Below are positions 17,559-25,920 of a stretch of DNA of 64,000 bases, piece after piece. Under the pieces are notes generated by a model. That model saw nothing but the letters and a program-made list of their open reading frames with translations. It made no database searches and was not told the DNA's origin. The stretch covers positions 124,001 through 188,000 of the forward strand of contig NZ_VFVY01000008.1 in assembly GCF_006442315.1 (NCBI RefSeq), written 5' to 3'. The translations under genes and the position numbers were made by a program. Origin of the DNA: Mesorhizobium sp. B2-3-4 (GTDB taxonomy: Bacteria; Pseudomonadota; Alphaproteobacteria; Rhizobiales; Rhizobiaceae). Position 1 is the first letter of the stretch. Each line of letters opens with the position of its first letter.

Positions 17559-19844
17559 TCACAGCGTTTTCAAATACTCGATCAGCGCGGAGCGTTCCCG
17601 GTTCAGCAGTTGGCGGCCAAGGACACCAGCTGGCGGTGACTTCTCCGGCAGACCTTCGAAGGAATGACCGAGATTGGAGTTGCCGCGTTGCGACGCGTCG
17701 AACCGGGTCAATCCAGCCTCGCATGTGACGTCCGCCAATCTGGTGGCGGCAGGAACAGGCAGGCCGACCCGTTCCGGGTCGAATTCGAGCGGGCCCACAC
17801 AGAAGGCCTGTGGCCGGTCGGCCTGTGGCCTGAGCAGGTCATCCAGGGTTGGAACCGAGCCATTGTGCAGATAGGGCGCCGTCGCCCAGACGCCGTCGAG
17901 CGGCCGGGCGCGGTAGCGGGGCGTGGCAAGATAGGTGATGCTTGCGGTATCCTTCTCGCCAACCGGCTGCACGGGGTTGAAGACCTTCGGATTGGGACAG
18001 TTCGGCCTGCTGCTGCTGATAGTCTCGACTTCCTGTGCCGACATCGCGCTTCCGTCGGCGCGCCTGGGGTCTTTGGCCCACTGTGCCTCGGTCCTGCCAA
18101 CCGCGGCCATCAGATTGACGGCATAGGATTTTTTCAAAGCCGCGGTGGGCTTCAAGCCGCAGCGCTGGAGAATGTCGGCTGCCGGATCCAGGCCAAGATA
18201 GTCCGGCACGCTCACCTGTCGCTCGGTGAGCACGCGGGCCTGTTCGGGATCGGTGCCCATATGAGCGACCGGCTTCTGCACCACATTGAACAGCCACTCC
18301 TTGGTATCCTTGCCAATACGAACCCAGTTGTTGTCGTTGGACTGGCTGTCGGCCTGGTCGCTGTTTTTCTCCCGCCAGAACGAGTCCGGGTCGTCGGCCG
18401 AAATCCCGGGATCGCGCAGCGGCGCGCGATGGCATTCGAAGCAGAATTGGCGATATAGTTTACGGCCCTCGGCCACCTTGCCGGCGTCGATAGTCCAAGC
18501 TTTGTCGTCCTGATCGTCCCAACCCTTCATTCCCTTCAGCTTTTTCGCCGCATCTTCCCATCGTGGTGCCGCCAGGGGCTCGGGGGGGCCGTCGAAACCG
18601 GTTGGCATGCCATCCAGATGCCTGCGGCCCTGCAGCATGCTCTCGATCCTCGCGATCTCGGCGACGTGGACCGTCGATGCGAACAGCGGACGCTGTGGAT
18701 TGGTCATATTGATCTTGGCGGTGACCCCCATGGCCTCGCCGATGTTGCGGATGTCGGGATTGAGGATCGAAGCATCGTATTGCGCCCAGGAGAAGTTGGG
18801 GACGTCCCAGATCGGCGGGAAGCTGACCGGTGCGGTATGGGCGGCAAAATTGGCGTCCATGGCGGCTTGTGAGAGGCCGCCCTCTCTTTCCTTTACGGCA
18901 GGCTCCTCCGGCTTCAACGGGTCGGCAAGGTTGTCGTGGAAGACCTGGTTGCCGATGCGGTTGAGCGCGTCGAGGCGGCCGAAACCTTCCTCGGTATGGA
19001 CCATGTGCTGGCGGGCAAGGATGTTCCTTTCGGCGGTCACCTTGCCGAAGACCTCGTTGTCGCAAATGTCCTTTATCCCGGTCGCGATTGCTTCCCTTGC
19101 CGGATAGGACGGCCGGCCTTTCGCCGGGTCGGTATCGAGGACGGCATCGGCAAAGCGCGCTTTGCGCCAGGGCGCCTTGGCCGTGTAGCATACCGACAGG
19201 CCGATGATCCGCTCGAGGTTCTGCAGGTCGATCATCGCCTGCGCGCCATCGATGCGCAGTTCGAATCCCTTGTAGAAGATATGGCCGGTGTGACATGCCG
19301 CGCAGGTCAGCCCCAGCCCGTCCTCGAATTTCACGCCTGTTGTCGGATCGATGCGGCCCTTGAGCACCGCGAAGCCGACCGGCAGCACGCCATAACCCTC
19401 CGGCTTGTCGCTGCCTGCTTTTGGGTCGCAATCGCGCGGCGCCATGAAGCCGAGCCGGCCCAGATAGTCGGGGTCGCTGATCAGGCCGCGGCGCACGAAC
19501 AAGTCGAACGGACTGATTTCCGGGCGTTCGAGCTTCTGAAACCAGCCGTAGGACACCGGGAACGTCGCGGTGCCCTGTGACGCGTTGTGGAACCAGGCCC
19601 GGTCCGCCGCCGACCAGTTCTGGTCGAGCCAGGCGCAGCCCTTTTGCGGTCGCTCGGCCACAAGCGGCGGCGCGAGCAGCGCGGACGCGAATTCCACGAT
19701 CTTGCCCCTGAAGGCAAGGAATGATCGGGCGCGGTTCGGCGCATAGCTCAGTATGAGAATCGCCACCGCGACGGCCACGATGGCGATCAGCCCCAGCTTG
19801 AGGGCGCCTCGCCCGAATTTTCGCAATACCGGCCGGAATTCCAT
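17559..19844 (-). CDS. Membrane-anchored di-haem c-type cytochrome, RoxA/MauG-peroxidase-like
   Basis: A 761-residue protein with one N-terminal hydrophobic segment (about 16-33, an uncleaved anchor or signal). Two haem-c motifs are present: CAACH at 181-185 and CFECH at 468-472. A C-terminal motif, VWATAPYLHNGSVPTLDDLL (652-671), is shared with di-haem cytochrome c peroxidases and RoxA-type rubber oxygenases. Length and motif order are closest to the RoxA-like group (about 680-750). It should be periplasmic and face the peptidoglycan side. It is 29 bases downstream of the mono-haem protein at 19874 on the same strand, and the two probably form a redox pair. Whether it is a peroxidase, dioxygenase or protein-modifying oxidase is open. 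Confidence 0.82.
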   Translation of the reverse strand: MEFRPVLRKFGRGALKLGLIAIVAVAVAILILSYAPNRARSFLAFRGKIVEFASALLAPPLVAERPQKGCAWLDQNWSAADRAWFHNASQGTATFPVSYGWFQKLERPEISPFDLFVRRGLISDPDYLGRLGFMAPRDCDPKAGSDKPEGYGVLPVGFAVLKGRIDPTTGVKFEDGLGLTCAACHTGHIFYKGFELRIDGAQAMIDLQNLERIIGLSVCYTAKAPWRKARFADAVLDTDPAKGRPSYPAREAIATGIKDICDNEVFGKVTAERNILARQHMVHTEEGFGRLDALNRIGNQVFHDNLADPLKPEEPAVKEREGGLSQAAMDANFAAHTAPVSFPPIWDVPNFSWAQYDASILNPDIRNIGEAMGVTAKINMTNPQRPLFASTVHVAEIARIESMLQGRRHLDGMPTGFDGPPEPLAAPRWEDAAKKLKGMKGWDDQDDKAWTIDAGKVAEGRKLYRQFCFECHRAPLRDPGISADDPDSFWREKNSDQADSQSNDNNWVRIGKDTKEWLFNVVQKPVAHMGTDPEQARVLTERQVSVPDYLGLDPAADILQRCGLKPTAALKKSYAVNLMAAVGRTEAQWAKDPRRADGSAMSAQEVETISSSRPNCPNPKVFNPVQPVGEKDTASITYLATPRYRARPLDGVWATAPYLHNGSVPTLDDLLRPQADRPQAFCVGPLEFDPERVGLPVPAATRLADVTCEAGLTRFDASQRGNSNLGHSFEGLPEKSPPAGVLGRQLLNRERSALIEYLKTL

Positions 19845-19873
19845 CGTCGTCTCCCGAGCGCCTGGCTTGCCGA

Positions 19874-21229
19874 TTACTGTGCTTGCAGCAACTCGTTCGC
19901 GGCCTTCACCACCTCGTCGGTTTCGGTCGCCGTGCGCCGGGTGATCGTCGGTCTCGGGCCGCCGGGCTCAAGCCCCCAACCGAAGTTGCGCACGTTCCAC
20001 TGGTCGTTGGGCAGCACCGCTTCGGCCACGCCTTCGATCCTGGTGGCCGGAGACTTGCTCCTCAGCAACCGGGTCTCGGTGTGGCAACTGACACAATCGG
20101 TGTTGAAGAAATGGCTTTTCGTCGGGTCGGCGATGATACCGGTCAGGTCTATAGTGTCCTGCTCGGTCGCCGGCGCTTTGAGCAGCTTCGCCGTGGAAAC
20201 GCCCTTGCGATCGTTTGGCAGCCGAAAGCAGGTTGTCATGGTGTCGTTCAAATTGTCGGAGACGGGGGCGGGGACCACCTTGTCTCCGAAGAAACGAACC
20301 AATTCGGCTGTTGCTTTGCCATCAAGAGCCGGACTCGGAACCGCGATCAGATGCCCGAAATTGGCTATCTTTGGGTTGGACTGGATTTGCATGGCGACGA
20401 AAATCCACGGCTCGGGGGCGGATTTCGGCAATCCCATGGCTGCCATCGAGCCGAGTTGTCTTGCCGAAAGGTTCTTCCCCAGGATTGCCACGAGACGATC
20501 GCGGAACGGCTTTCTCGCCTTGGCGTCGGCTAGCGCGGGATGCACATCAAGGGGCCCCTGCGTGGAGATCGGCGTGGTGCCAAAGCTGCCTTTGGCCAGA
20601 TCGTCGCGCATGGACACGAAGTCGGCCAGTGCCGATCGAAAATGCGGCAGGTCCGGATCGACCTTGGGCAGCATCTGAACTGCGCAGGTTTCCTGTGTTT
20701 TCGCTAATCCTCCGATAAAACTGAAGATCATATGAGCGGCGCGGTCGTGGATCTTGATCTTGCCGCCCTGTACTGTCACCGGCTGCAGGATCAGGCGGAT
20801 CTGCGGGATCTGACCGAACGCCGCCATGACGTTTTTCGACAGGCCCGGCGCGCCGACATCGACACGGATGCCGGCGACGAACCAGTTCTTGATGTCGGCG
20901 ACGCCATCCGGGAGGCCGATCTGTGCCGATGCTCCGCCCGGGACGTCGACCTTGCTGGCATCGCTGGCCGCGATGCCAAGAAACTGCTGGAAGAGCGGGT
21001 CGGGTACCAATGGGGCGCCGGTGGCATCGGTCAGATCCGCGACGGAAATGAAATTCGCCAGATCAGCCGCGTCTTTCGGTGCCGGGAACAGGATCGACAC
21101 GTCGAGGGGATGGAGCGCCCCCGGCGCGTCGGCGACCTCTGCCGGCGAGGTGAAGCTCAGTATCGCAGTAAATGCCATCGCACCGGCCGACAGGACTGTT
21201 CTTCGACAGGCTGTTAAATACCCCCACAT
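19874..21229 (-). CDS. Exported mono-haem protein of unknown function, partner of the di-haem cytochrome
   Basis: A 451-residue protein with a signal-like N-terminus (hydrophobic 11-27). I recognise no family by name. The only clear motif is one haem-c site, CVSCH at 379-383, within FFNTDCVSCHTETRLL; the 370 residues before it look like a globular periplasmic domain. The C-terminus has NVRNFGWGLEPGGPRP, a tryptophan/glycine stretch that may pack on the haem. The ATG at 21229 follows AAGGGGGGAAT, an unusually strong ribosome-binding site. It is the first gene of a two-gene unit with the RoxA-like cytochrome. I infer an electron-transfer or substrate-presenting partner. Confidence 0.7.
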   Translation of the reverse strand: MWGYLTACRRTVLSAGAMAFTAILSFTSPAEVADAPGALHPLDVSILFPAPKDAADLANFISVADLTDATGAPLVPDPLFQQFLGIAASDASKVDVPGGASAQIGLPDGVADIKNWFVAGIRVDVGAPGLSKNVMAAFGQIPQIRLILQPVTVQGGKIKIHDRAAHMIFSFIGGLAKTQETCAVQMLPKVDPDLPHFRSALADFVSMRDDLAKGSFGTTPISTQGPLDVHPALADAKARKPFRDRLVAILGKNLSARQLGSMAAMGLPKSAPEPWIFVAMQIQSNPKIANFGHLIAVPSPALDGKATAELVRFFGDKVVPAPVSDNLNDTMTTCFRLPNDRKGVSTAKLLKAPATEQDTIDLTGIIADPTKSHFFNTDCVSCHTETRLLRSKSPATRIEGVAEAVLPNDQWNVRNFGWGLEPGGPRPTITRRTATETDEVVKAANELLQAQ

Positions 21230-21849
21230 ATTCCCCCCCTTGTTATGACGAAGCTATGATGAAAGCGTTTGCTGCTCCGTTGCCCAAAGCGTTGTCTGGA
21301 TTGAATTTTCGAGCGTCGATCAACCCTCCGTGACGCTCCCTTTCAACAGAGGGCCGTCAAGAATCGACGTGTCGTCTGGCAATTAACGATTAAAGCTATT
21401 GAATTATATTCATAGCTGCGATGCGTGACTGATGTCAATTACCGCGCACTTTGTTTGACAAAACAGTAGAGTTTTCTTTTTTGGCAATCGCGACCCTTGC
21501 TTCACTTCGAATGATGACAGGAAGTGTGGGTTTCGCCGCCACTTCGGCCTCCGGCCAAGTTTCGTCGCTCGGACGCGATGCTGGATGGGGGCGGCTGCAA
21601 GCCTGGCGCAGCCGAGCGCACCGGCGCGACAAGGCGTTCCGCCATTGATACCGGGCGGCAACGTCATTCTCGAATAGACGTCCGTGCCGGGGCGAGGCCG
21701 AGGGCGCCGGCAGGGGACGCTTGCAGCCTTATGCCTTCGCGGCCACCGGGCTGGTCATCCAGTCCGAGAAGACCTTTGCTCTCGAACCGCCCTGGCTCGT
21801 CGGCAGCGCTCGCCAGAGCTCGACGCCGGCTCAAGATATTGAAAAAGCA
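21230..21849. other. 620-base non-coding stretch between the cytochrome operon and tRNA-Arg
   Basis: The left part (about 21360-21490) is the most AT-rich DNA in the window and holds a candidate leftward promoter. The right part (21500-21845) is GC-rich. It has short open frames, but none has a supported start, ribosome-binding site or recognisable protein. One frame near 21715-21845 reads like weak coding sequence (YAFAATGLVIQSEKTFAL) and could be a gene relic. Confidence 0.5.
21403..21438 (-). promoter_or_regulatory. Candidate promoter for the cytochrome pair
   Basis: Read leftward there is a consensus -35 TTGACA (21438-21433) followed after 18 bases by TATGAA (21414-21409), with an overlapping TATAAT (21408-21403). 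The surrounding DNA is AT-rich. It would give a leader of about 170 bases to the ATG at 21229. Inferred from consensus only. Confidence 0.4.
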
Positions 21850-21926
21850 TGGTGATCCCGACAGGAATCGAACCTGTGACCTACAGATTAGGAATCTGCC
21901 GCTCTATCCTACTGAGCTACGGGACC
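21850..21926 (-). tRNA. tRNA-Arg (anticodon CCT)
   Basis: Complete cloverleaf on the minus strand, 77 bases including an encoded CCA. The acceptor arm GGTCCCG pairs with CGGGATC (one G-T), the D-arm has TAGCTCAGTAGGATAGAGC, the anticodon stem GCAGA/TCTGT encloses loop TTCCTAA with anticodon CCT, and the T-arm has ACAGGTTCGATTCCTGT. It reads the AGG codon, rare in this GC-rich genome. No integrase or att-like duplication is visible beside it. Confidence 0.97.
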
Positions 21927-22011
21927 ACGCGGCCCGACACATAGCCGCTTCGGACCGTTTCGCCAAGAGGCCGGCCGAACGCAATTCGGCCGGCTGTGCC
22001 GGTTGGAGATG

Positions 22012-23175
22012 TCAGGCGGCGAGCGCCGTCTCGGCCAGCTTCACCCAATAGCTCATGCCGTGCGGGATGGCTTCGTCGTTGAAGTCATAGGCAGGGTTGT
22101 GGAGGCCGGCGGTCTCGCCATTGCCGATGAAGATGAACGCGCCGGGGCGGGCTTCCAGCATGTAGGAGAAGTCCTCGCCGCCCATCACCGGCTGGATGGC
22201 GCGATGCACCTGGGCATCGCCGGCCACGTCGGCGGCGACATCGCTGGCGAACACCGTCTCGTCCGCATGGTTGAACGTCACCGGATAGTTTGCGTCATAG
22301 TCGACTTCGATCGTCGCGCCATAGGCGGTGGCCAGTCCCGCGCAGATGGCGCGGATGCGCTCTTCCGACTTCTTGGCCACGTCCTTCTTCAGCGTGCGCA
22401 CGGTGCCGGCGATCTCGGCCGATTCGGGAATGATGTTGTAGGCGTCACCGGCGTGGAACTTGGTCACCGATACGACCACGGCCTCGACCGGATCGGTGCT
22501 GCGCGAGGCGATCGTCTGTAGCGCGCCGACCAGCTGGCTGGTGATGACGATCGGGTCGATCGTGCCATGCGGCATGGCCGCATGGCCGCCCCGGCCTTTC
22601 ACGGTGATGGTGAACTCGGCCGTCGCGGCCATGATCGGGCCCGGGCGGATGGCGAACTGGCCGACCGGCAGGCCCGGCATGTTGTGCATGCCGAACACTT
22701 TCGAAATGTCGAAGCGCTCCATCATGCCGTCCTTGACCATCTCGTTGCCGCCGCCGCCGCCTTCTTCCGCCGGCTGGAAGATCACCGCCACGGAGCCGGC
22801 GAAATTACGTGTCTCGGCGAGATATTTCGCAGCACCCAGCAGCATCGCCGTGTGGCCGTCATGGCCGCAGGCATGCATTTTGCCCGGTACGGTCGACGCG
22901 TAGGGCTTGCCGGTGATCTCCTTGAGGGGCAGCGCATCCATGTCGGCGCGCAGACCGATCGTGGGACCTTCGCCCTGACGGCCGCGGATGATGCCGACGA
23001 CGCCCGTCTTGCCGAGGCCGGTCACCACATCGTCGCAGCCGAACTCCTTCAGTTTCTCGGTGACGAAGGCCGCCGTCTTGAAGACGTCGAAGTTCAGCTC
23101 TGGCGTCTGGTGCAGATGCCGTCGCCAGCCGGCGACTTCGTCCTGCATTTCGGCGGCGCGGTTCAGGATTGGCAT
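22012..23175 (-). CDS. M20-family amidohydrolase (hippurate hydrolase/N-acyl-amino-acid deacylase type)
   Basis: Cytoplasmic metallopeptidase-fold amidohydrolase, 387 residues, close to the usual 385-395. Its motifs are GLRADMDALP (76-84), CGHDGH (103-108, metal ligands Cys103, His105), an EEGGGGG acidic site near 141, and MHNMPGLPVG before the dimerisation domain. HRAIQPVMGGEDFSYM, near residue 340, carries the last metal ligand. It removes acyl groups from N-acyl amino acids; the exact substrate is unknown. It is transcribed away from the carboxypeptidase gene across a 215-base shared control region. Confidence 0.9.
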   Translation of the reverse strand: MPILNRAAEMQDEVAGWRRHLHQTPELNFDVFKTAAFVTEKLKEFGCDDVVTGLGKTGVVGIIRGRQGEGPTIGLRADMDALPLKEITGKPYASTVPGKMHACGHDGHTAMLLGAAKYLAETRNFAGSVAVIFQPAEEGGGGGNEMVKDGMMERFDISKVFGMHNMPGLPVGQFAIRPGPIMAATAEFTITVKGRGGHAAMPHGTIDPIVITSQLVGALQTIASRSTDPVEAVVVSVTKFHAGDAYNIIPESAEIAGTVRTLKKDVAKKSEERIRAICAGLATAYGATIEVDYDANYPVTFNHADETVFASDVAADVAGDAQVHRAIQPVMGGEDFSYMLEARPGAFIFIGNGETAGLHNPAYDFNDEAIPHGMSYWVKLAETALAA

Positions 23176-23390
23176 GATGGGTCCATTTCGTTGTTGGTGC
23201 AGCCGGCTTCAGCCCGATGTTTTGGAATTGTGATTGTCGGGCGCTTTGCCATGTTGGCGTCACATAGGGTAAATAGCACCGCAATAATGCGGTCCGGTTT
23301 TTGAGGGTCGGATCCTTATGCTGGCGGTCACGTAACGAAATCTTACGGAGCCAGGGGCAATCACGGCAAGAGGCGATTTCGGATTCGATC

Positions 23391-24560
23391 ATGCGGCACA
23401 GGCATTTCCTCAAATTATTCTCGGCTGGCGCAATCATGCTGTCGGTCCTGGCCGGGTCGGCGCTGGCCAATCCGGTGGTGGTCTTCGACCTGAAGAGCGG
23501 CCAGATCCTGCAGCATCAGGATGCGTTCAAGCGCTGGTATCCGGCTTCTCTGAGCAAGCTGATGACCGCCTATGTGACCTTCCGGGCGATCGCGGCCGGG
23601 GAAGTCCAGCTCGATTCGCCGATCAAGGTGACCAAGCACTCCGCCGGCGAACCGCCAAGCAAGATGGGCTTCAAGCCAGGCTCGGTGATGCGGCTCGACA
23701 ATGCGCTGAAGATGATGCTGGTCAAGTCGGCCAACGACATCGCCATGGCGGTCGGCGAGAATGTCGGCGGCTCGCAGGCCGCCTTCGCCGAAAGGATGAA
23801 CGCCGAAGCGGCCCGACTCGGCATGAACGGTACCCATTTCGTCAATCCGAACGGGCTTTTCTCGCCCGACCAGTACACGACGGCGCGCGACCTTTCGATC
23901 CTGGTGATGGCGATCCGCCGCGAGTTTCCGCAATATGCGCCGTGGTTCTCGATCGAAGGGCTTGCTGTCGGCAAGAAAGCCATCCCGAACTACAACCTCC
24001 TGATCGGCCGCTATCCCGGCGCCGACGGCATGAAGACCGGTTTTGTCTGCCCCTCCGGCTTCAATATGATCGGTTCGGCAACACGCAACGGGCGTACGCT
24101 GGTGGCGGTCGTGCTTGGCGAGAAGTCGGCGGTCAGCCGTGCCGAGGCTGCGGCGAAACTGCTCGATGAGGGCTTTGACGCGCCCGCGGCCGCCAGCCCG
24201 GCGACCATCACCACGCTGGCGCCCTATGGCGATCTGGTCTCGCCCAACGACATGCATGACGAGGTCTGCAAGAAGAAGACGCCGGAGGAGCAGTCGGAGG
24301 CACCGCCCGCGGCCGCCGCCAAGGACGCGCCGAAATCGCCCTACCAGGAGAAGCTCGACCATGTGCCGACGCTGGTTGCCGTCGGCCTGGGCGGCGCCAC
24401 CGGCCCAGCGCCAAAGGCGATCCTCGACCAGGGCGGGCAGGAATATGCCGATGTGCCGATCCCGAGCTGGCGGCCCGACAAGCCGGTGCCGGCCGGCACC
24501 GGCCCGAAAGCCGTTGGCAACGCCGCGCAGGGCGACCAGCCGGCCAAGGCCGTGAACTGA
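23391..24560 (+). CDS. D-alanyl-D-alanine carboxypeptidase, DacF-type low-molecular-weight PBP
   Basis: Periplasmic peptidase trimming the terminal D-Ala of peptidoglycan stem peptides. With the start at 23391 it has 389 residues and a signal peptide (about 6-26, ending SALA). An earlier ATG at 23301 adds 30 charged residues before the signal and is unlikely. The S11 triad is complete: SLSK (Ser53, Lys56), SAN (113-115) and KTG (215-217). About 100 Pro/Ala-rich C-terminal residues replace the amphipathic anchor of the PBP5 type. The cobW gene follows after four bases, an odd partner for a cell-wall enzyme. Confidence 0.92.
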   Translation: MRHRHFLKLFSAGAIMLSVLAGSALANPVVVFDLKSGQILQHQDAFKRWYPASLSKLMTAYVTFRAIAAGEVQLDSPIKVTKHSAGEPPSKMGFKPGSVMRLDNALKMMLVKSANDIAMAVGENVGGSQAAFAERMNAEAARLGMNGTHFVNPNGLFSPDQYTTARDLSILVMAIRREFPQYAPWFSIEGLAVGKKAIPNYNLLIGRYPGADGMKTGFVCPSGFNMIGSATRNGRTLVAVVLGEKSAVSRAEAAAKLLDEGFDAPAAASPATITTLAPYGDLVSPNDMHDEVCKKKTPEEQSEAPPAAAAKDAPKSPYQEKLDHVPTLVAVGLGGATGPAPKAILDQGGQEYADVPIPSWRPDKPVPAGTGPKAVGNAAQGDQPAKAVN

Positions 24561-24564
24561 GCCA

Positions 24565-25671
24565 ATGGCGGACTTTCCGATCCCCGTATCGGTGCTGACC
24601 GGCTTCCTCGGGGCCGGCAAGACGACATTGCTCAACCGGCTGCTCAAGGATCCGGCGCTGGCCGATACGGCGGTCATCATCAACGAGTATGGCGAGGTGG
24701 CGATCGACCACCTGCTGGTCGAGCAGGCCTCGGACGGTATCATCCAGCTTTCCGATGGCTGTCTCTGCTGCACGGTGCGCGGCGAACTGGTCGATACGCT
24801 GGCAGACCTGGTCGACCGGCTGCAGACGGGCCGTATCGCCCGGCTCGCCCGCGTGATCGTCGAGACCACGGGGCTGGCCGACCCGGCGCCGGTGCTGCAG
24901 TCCGTCATGGCGCATCCGGCGCTGGTCCAGGCTTTTCGGCTCGACGGCGTCATCACCCTGGTCGATGCGGTCAACGGCAATGCCACGCTCGACGCCCATG
25001 TCGAGGCCGTCAAGCAGGTGGCGGTGGCCGATCGCATCGTTCTTTCGAAAGCCGATCTGGTCGAGCATCCCGGCGACCTCGAGACGCTGCGGGCGCGGCT
25101 GCGGCAGATCAATCCCGGGGCTCAGCTGCTCGATGTCGGGGAGACGAAAGCAGGGGTGGCGGCGCTGTTCGACTGCGGTCTCTACAATCCGGCGACCAAA
25201 TCCGCCGACGTGCGGCGTTGGCTCGGCGAGGAAGCGGCGCACGATCACGACCATCACCATGGCGATCATGACCATACAGACCATGATCATGGCCACAGGC
25301 ACGACCGGCGCGTACGCTCCTATTCGCTGGTCCATGAAGGACCGGTGCCGTTTTCGGCCATAGAGATGTTCCTTGATTTGCTGCGCTCGACACATGGCGA
25401 GCAACTGCTGCGCATGAAAGGCGTCATCGAACTCAGGGAAGACCCGTCGCGGCCGCTGGTGATCCATGGCGTGCAGAAGATCCTGCATCCGCCGGCGCGC
25501 CTGCCGGCGTGGCCGGATAGCCAGCGCGGCACGCGGCTGGTGCTGATCACGCTCGACATGCCGGAAGACTATGTGCGCCGGCTGTTCGCCGCCTTCACCA
25601 ACCGGCCATCGATCGACACGCCCGACCGCGCGGCGCTGGAAAACAATCCGCTGGCGATCGCCGGGCTGTAG
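24565..25671 (+). CDS. CobW/COG0523 G3E-family GTPase with histidine-rich loop
   Basis: A 368-residue metal-chaperone GTPase. Walker A is GFLGAGKTT (13-21), the metal-binding CxCC is CLCC (66-69), and the guanine-specificity motif is SKAD (161-164). A histidine-rich loop at about 226-247, with roughly a dozen His, separates the GTPase and CobW_C domains. Such proteins deliver Zn or Co to apo-enzymes; the His loop argues for zinc handling or storage. No Zur-like operator is visible because it is four bases after the carboxypeptidase. It could serve cobST at 36-39 kb or a zinc enzyme. Confidence 0.92.
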   Translation: MADFPIPVSVLTGFLGAGKTTLLNRLLKDPALADTAVIINEYGEVAIDHLLVEQASDGIIQLSDGCLCCTVRGELVDTLADLVDRLQTGRIARLARVIVETTGLADPAPVLQSVMAHPALVQAFRLDGVITLVDAVNGNATLDAHVEAVKQVAVADRIVLSKADLVEHPGDLETLRARLRQINPGAQLLDVGETKAGVAALFDCGLYNPATKSADVRRWLGEEAAHDHDHHHGDHDHTDHDHGHRHDRRVRSYSLVHEGPVPFSAIEMFLDLLRSTHGEQLLRMKGVIELREDPSRPLVIHGVQKILHPPARLPAWPDSQRGTRLVLITLDMPEDYVRRLFAAFTNRPSIDTPDRAALENNPLAIAGL

Positions 25672-25681
25672 GCTTAGTCGA

Positions 25682-25915
25682 TTATTGGCCGCCGCGCTCG
25701 ACCAGAAAGCGATGGCCACCTGAAACCGATGCTGTTTCAATCAGCTGGTGGCCGGCATCCGAGCAGAAGGCGGGAATGTCGATGACGGCCAGAGGGTCGG
25801 TGGTTTCCAGCCAGAGCCGGCTGCCGGGCGCCATCCCGGCCAGCCGCTTCTTCGCCTTCAGAACCGGCAAGGGGCAGTTCAGCCCCTTCAGATCGTAGAC
25901 GGTGTCGCTGGCCAC
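25682..25915 (-). CDS. TusA-like sulfurtransferase
   Basis: A 77-residue cytoplasmic sulfur carrier of the TusA/SirA fold. The active-site motif is NCPLPVLKAKK with Cys14, and the second half, DPLAVIDIPAFCSDAGHQLI, is typical of the family, with an additional cysteine. It carries persulfide sulfur for tRNA thiolation, molybdenum cofactor or other sulfur relay. It shares a strand with the L,D-transpeptidase gene upstream (5-base gap), so it may be cotranscribed with it without a shared function. Confidence 0.9.
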   Translation of the reverse strand: MASDTVYDLKGLNCPLPVLKAKKRLAGMAPGSRLWLETTDPLAVIDIPAFCSDAGHQLIETASVSGGHRFLVERGGQ

Positions 25916-25920
25916 GGCGA

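Noticed and set aside
21524..22051. A 175-residue frame in the 21.5-22.0 kb gap
   Set aside because: It runs through the tRNA-Arg gene and the product is Arg/Pro-rich with no recognisable domain.
23278..23293. Hairpin ACCGCA-ATAA-TGCGGT before the carboxypeptidase gene
   Set aside because: The short 6-bp stem and weak T-stretch in a divergent region do not suffice for a terminator call.
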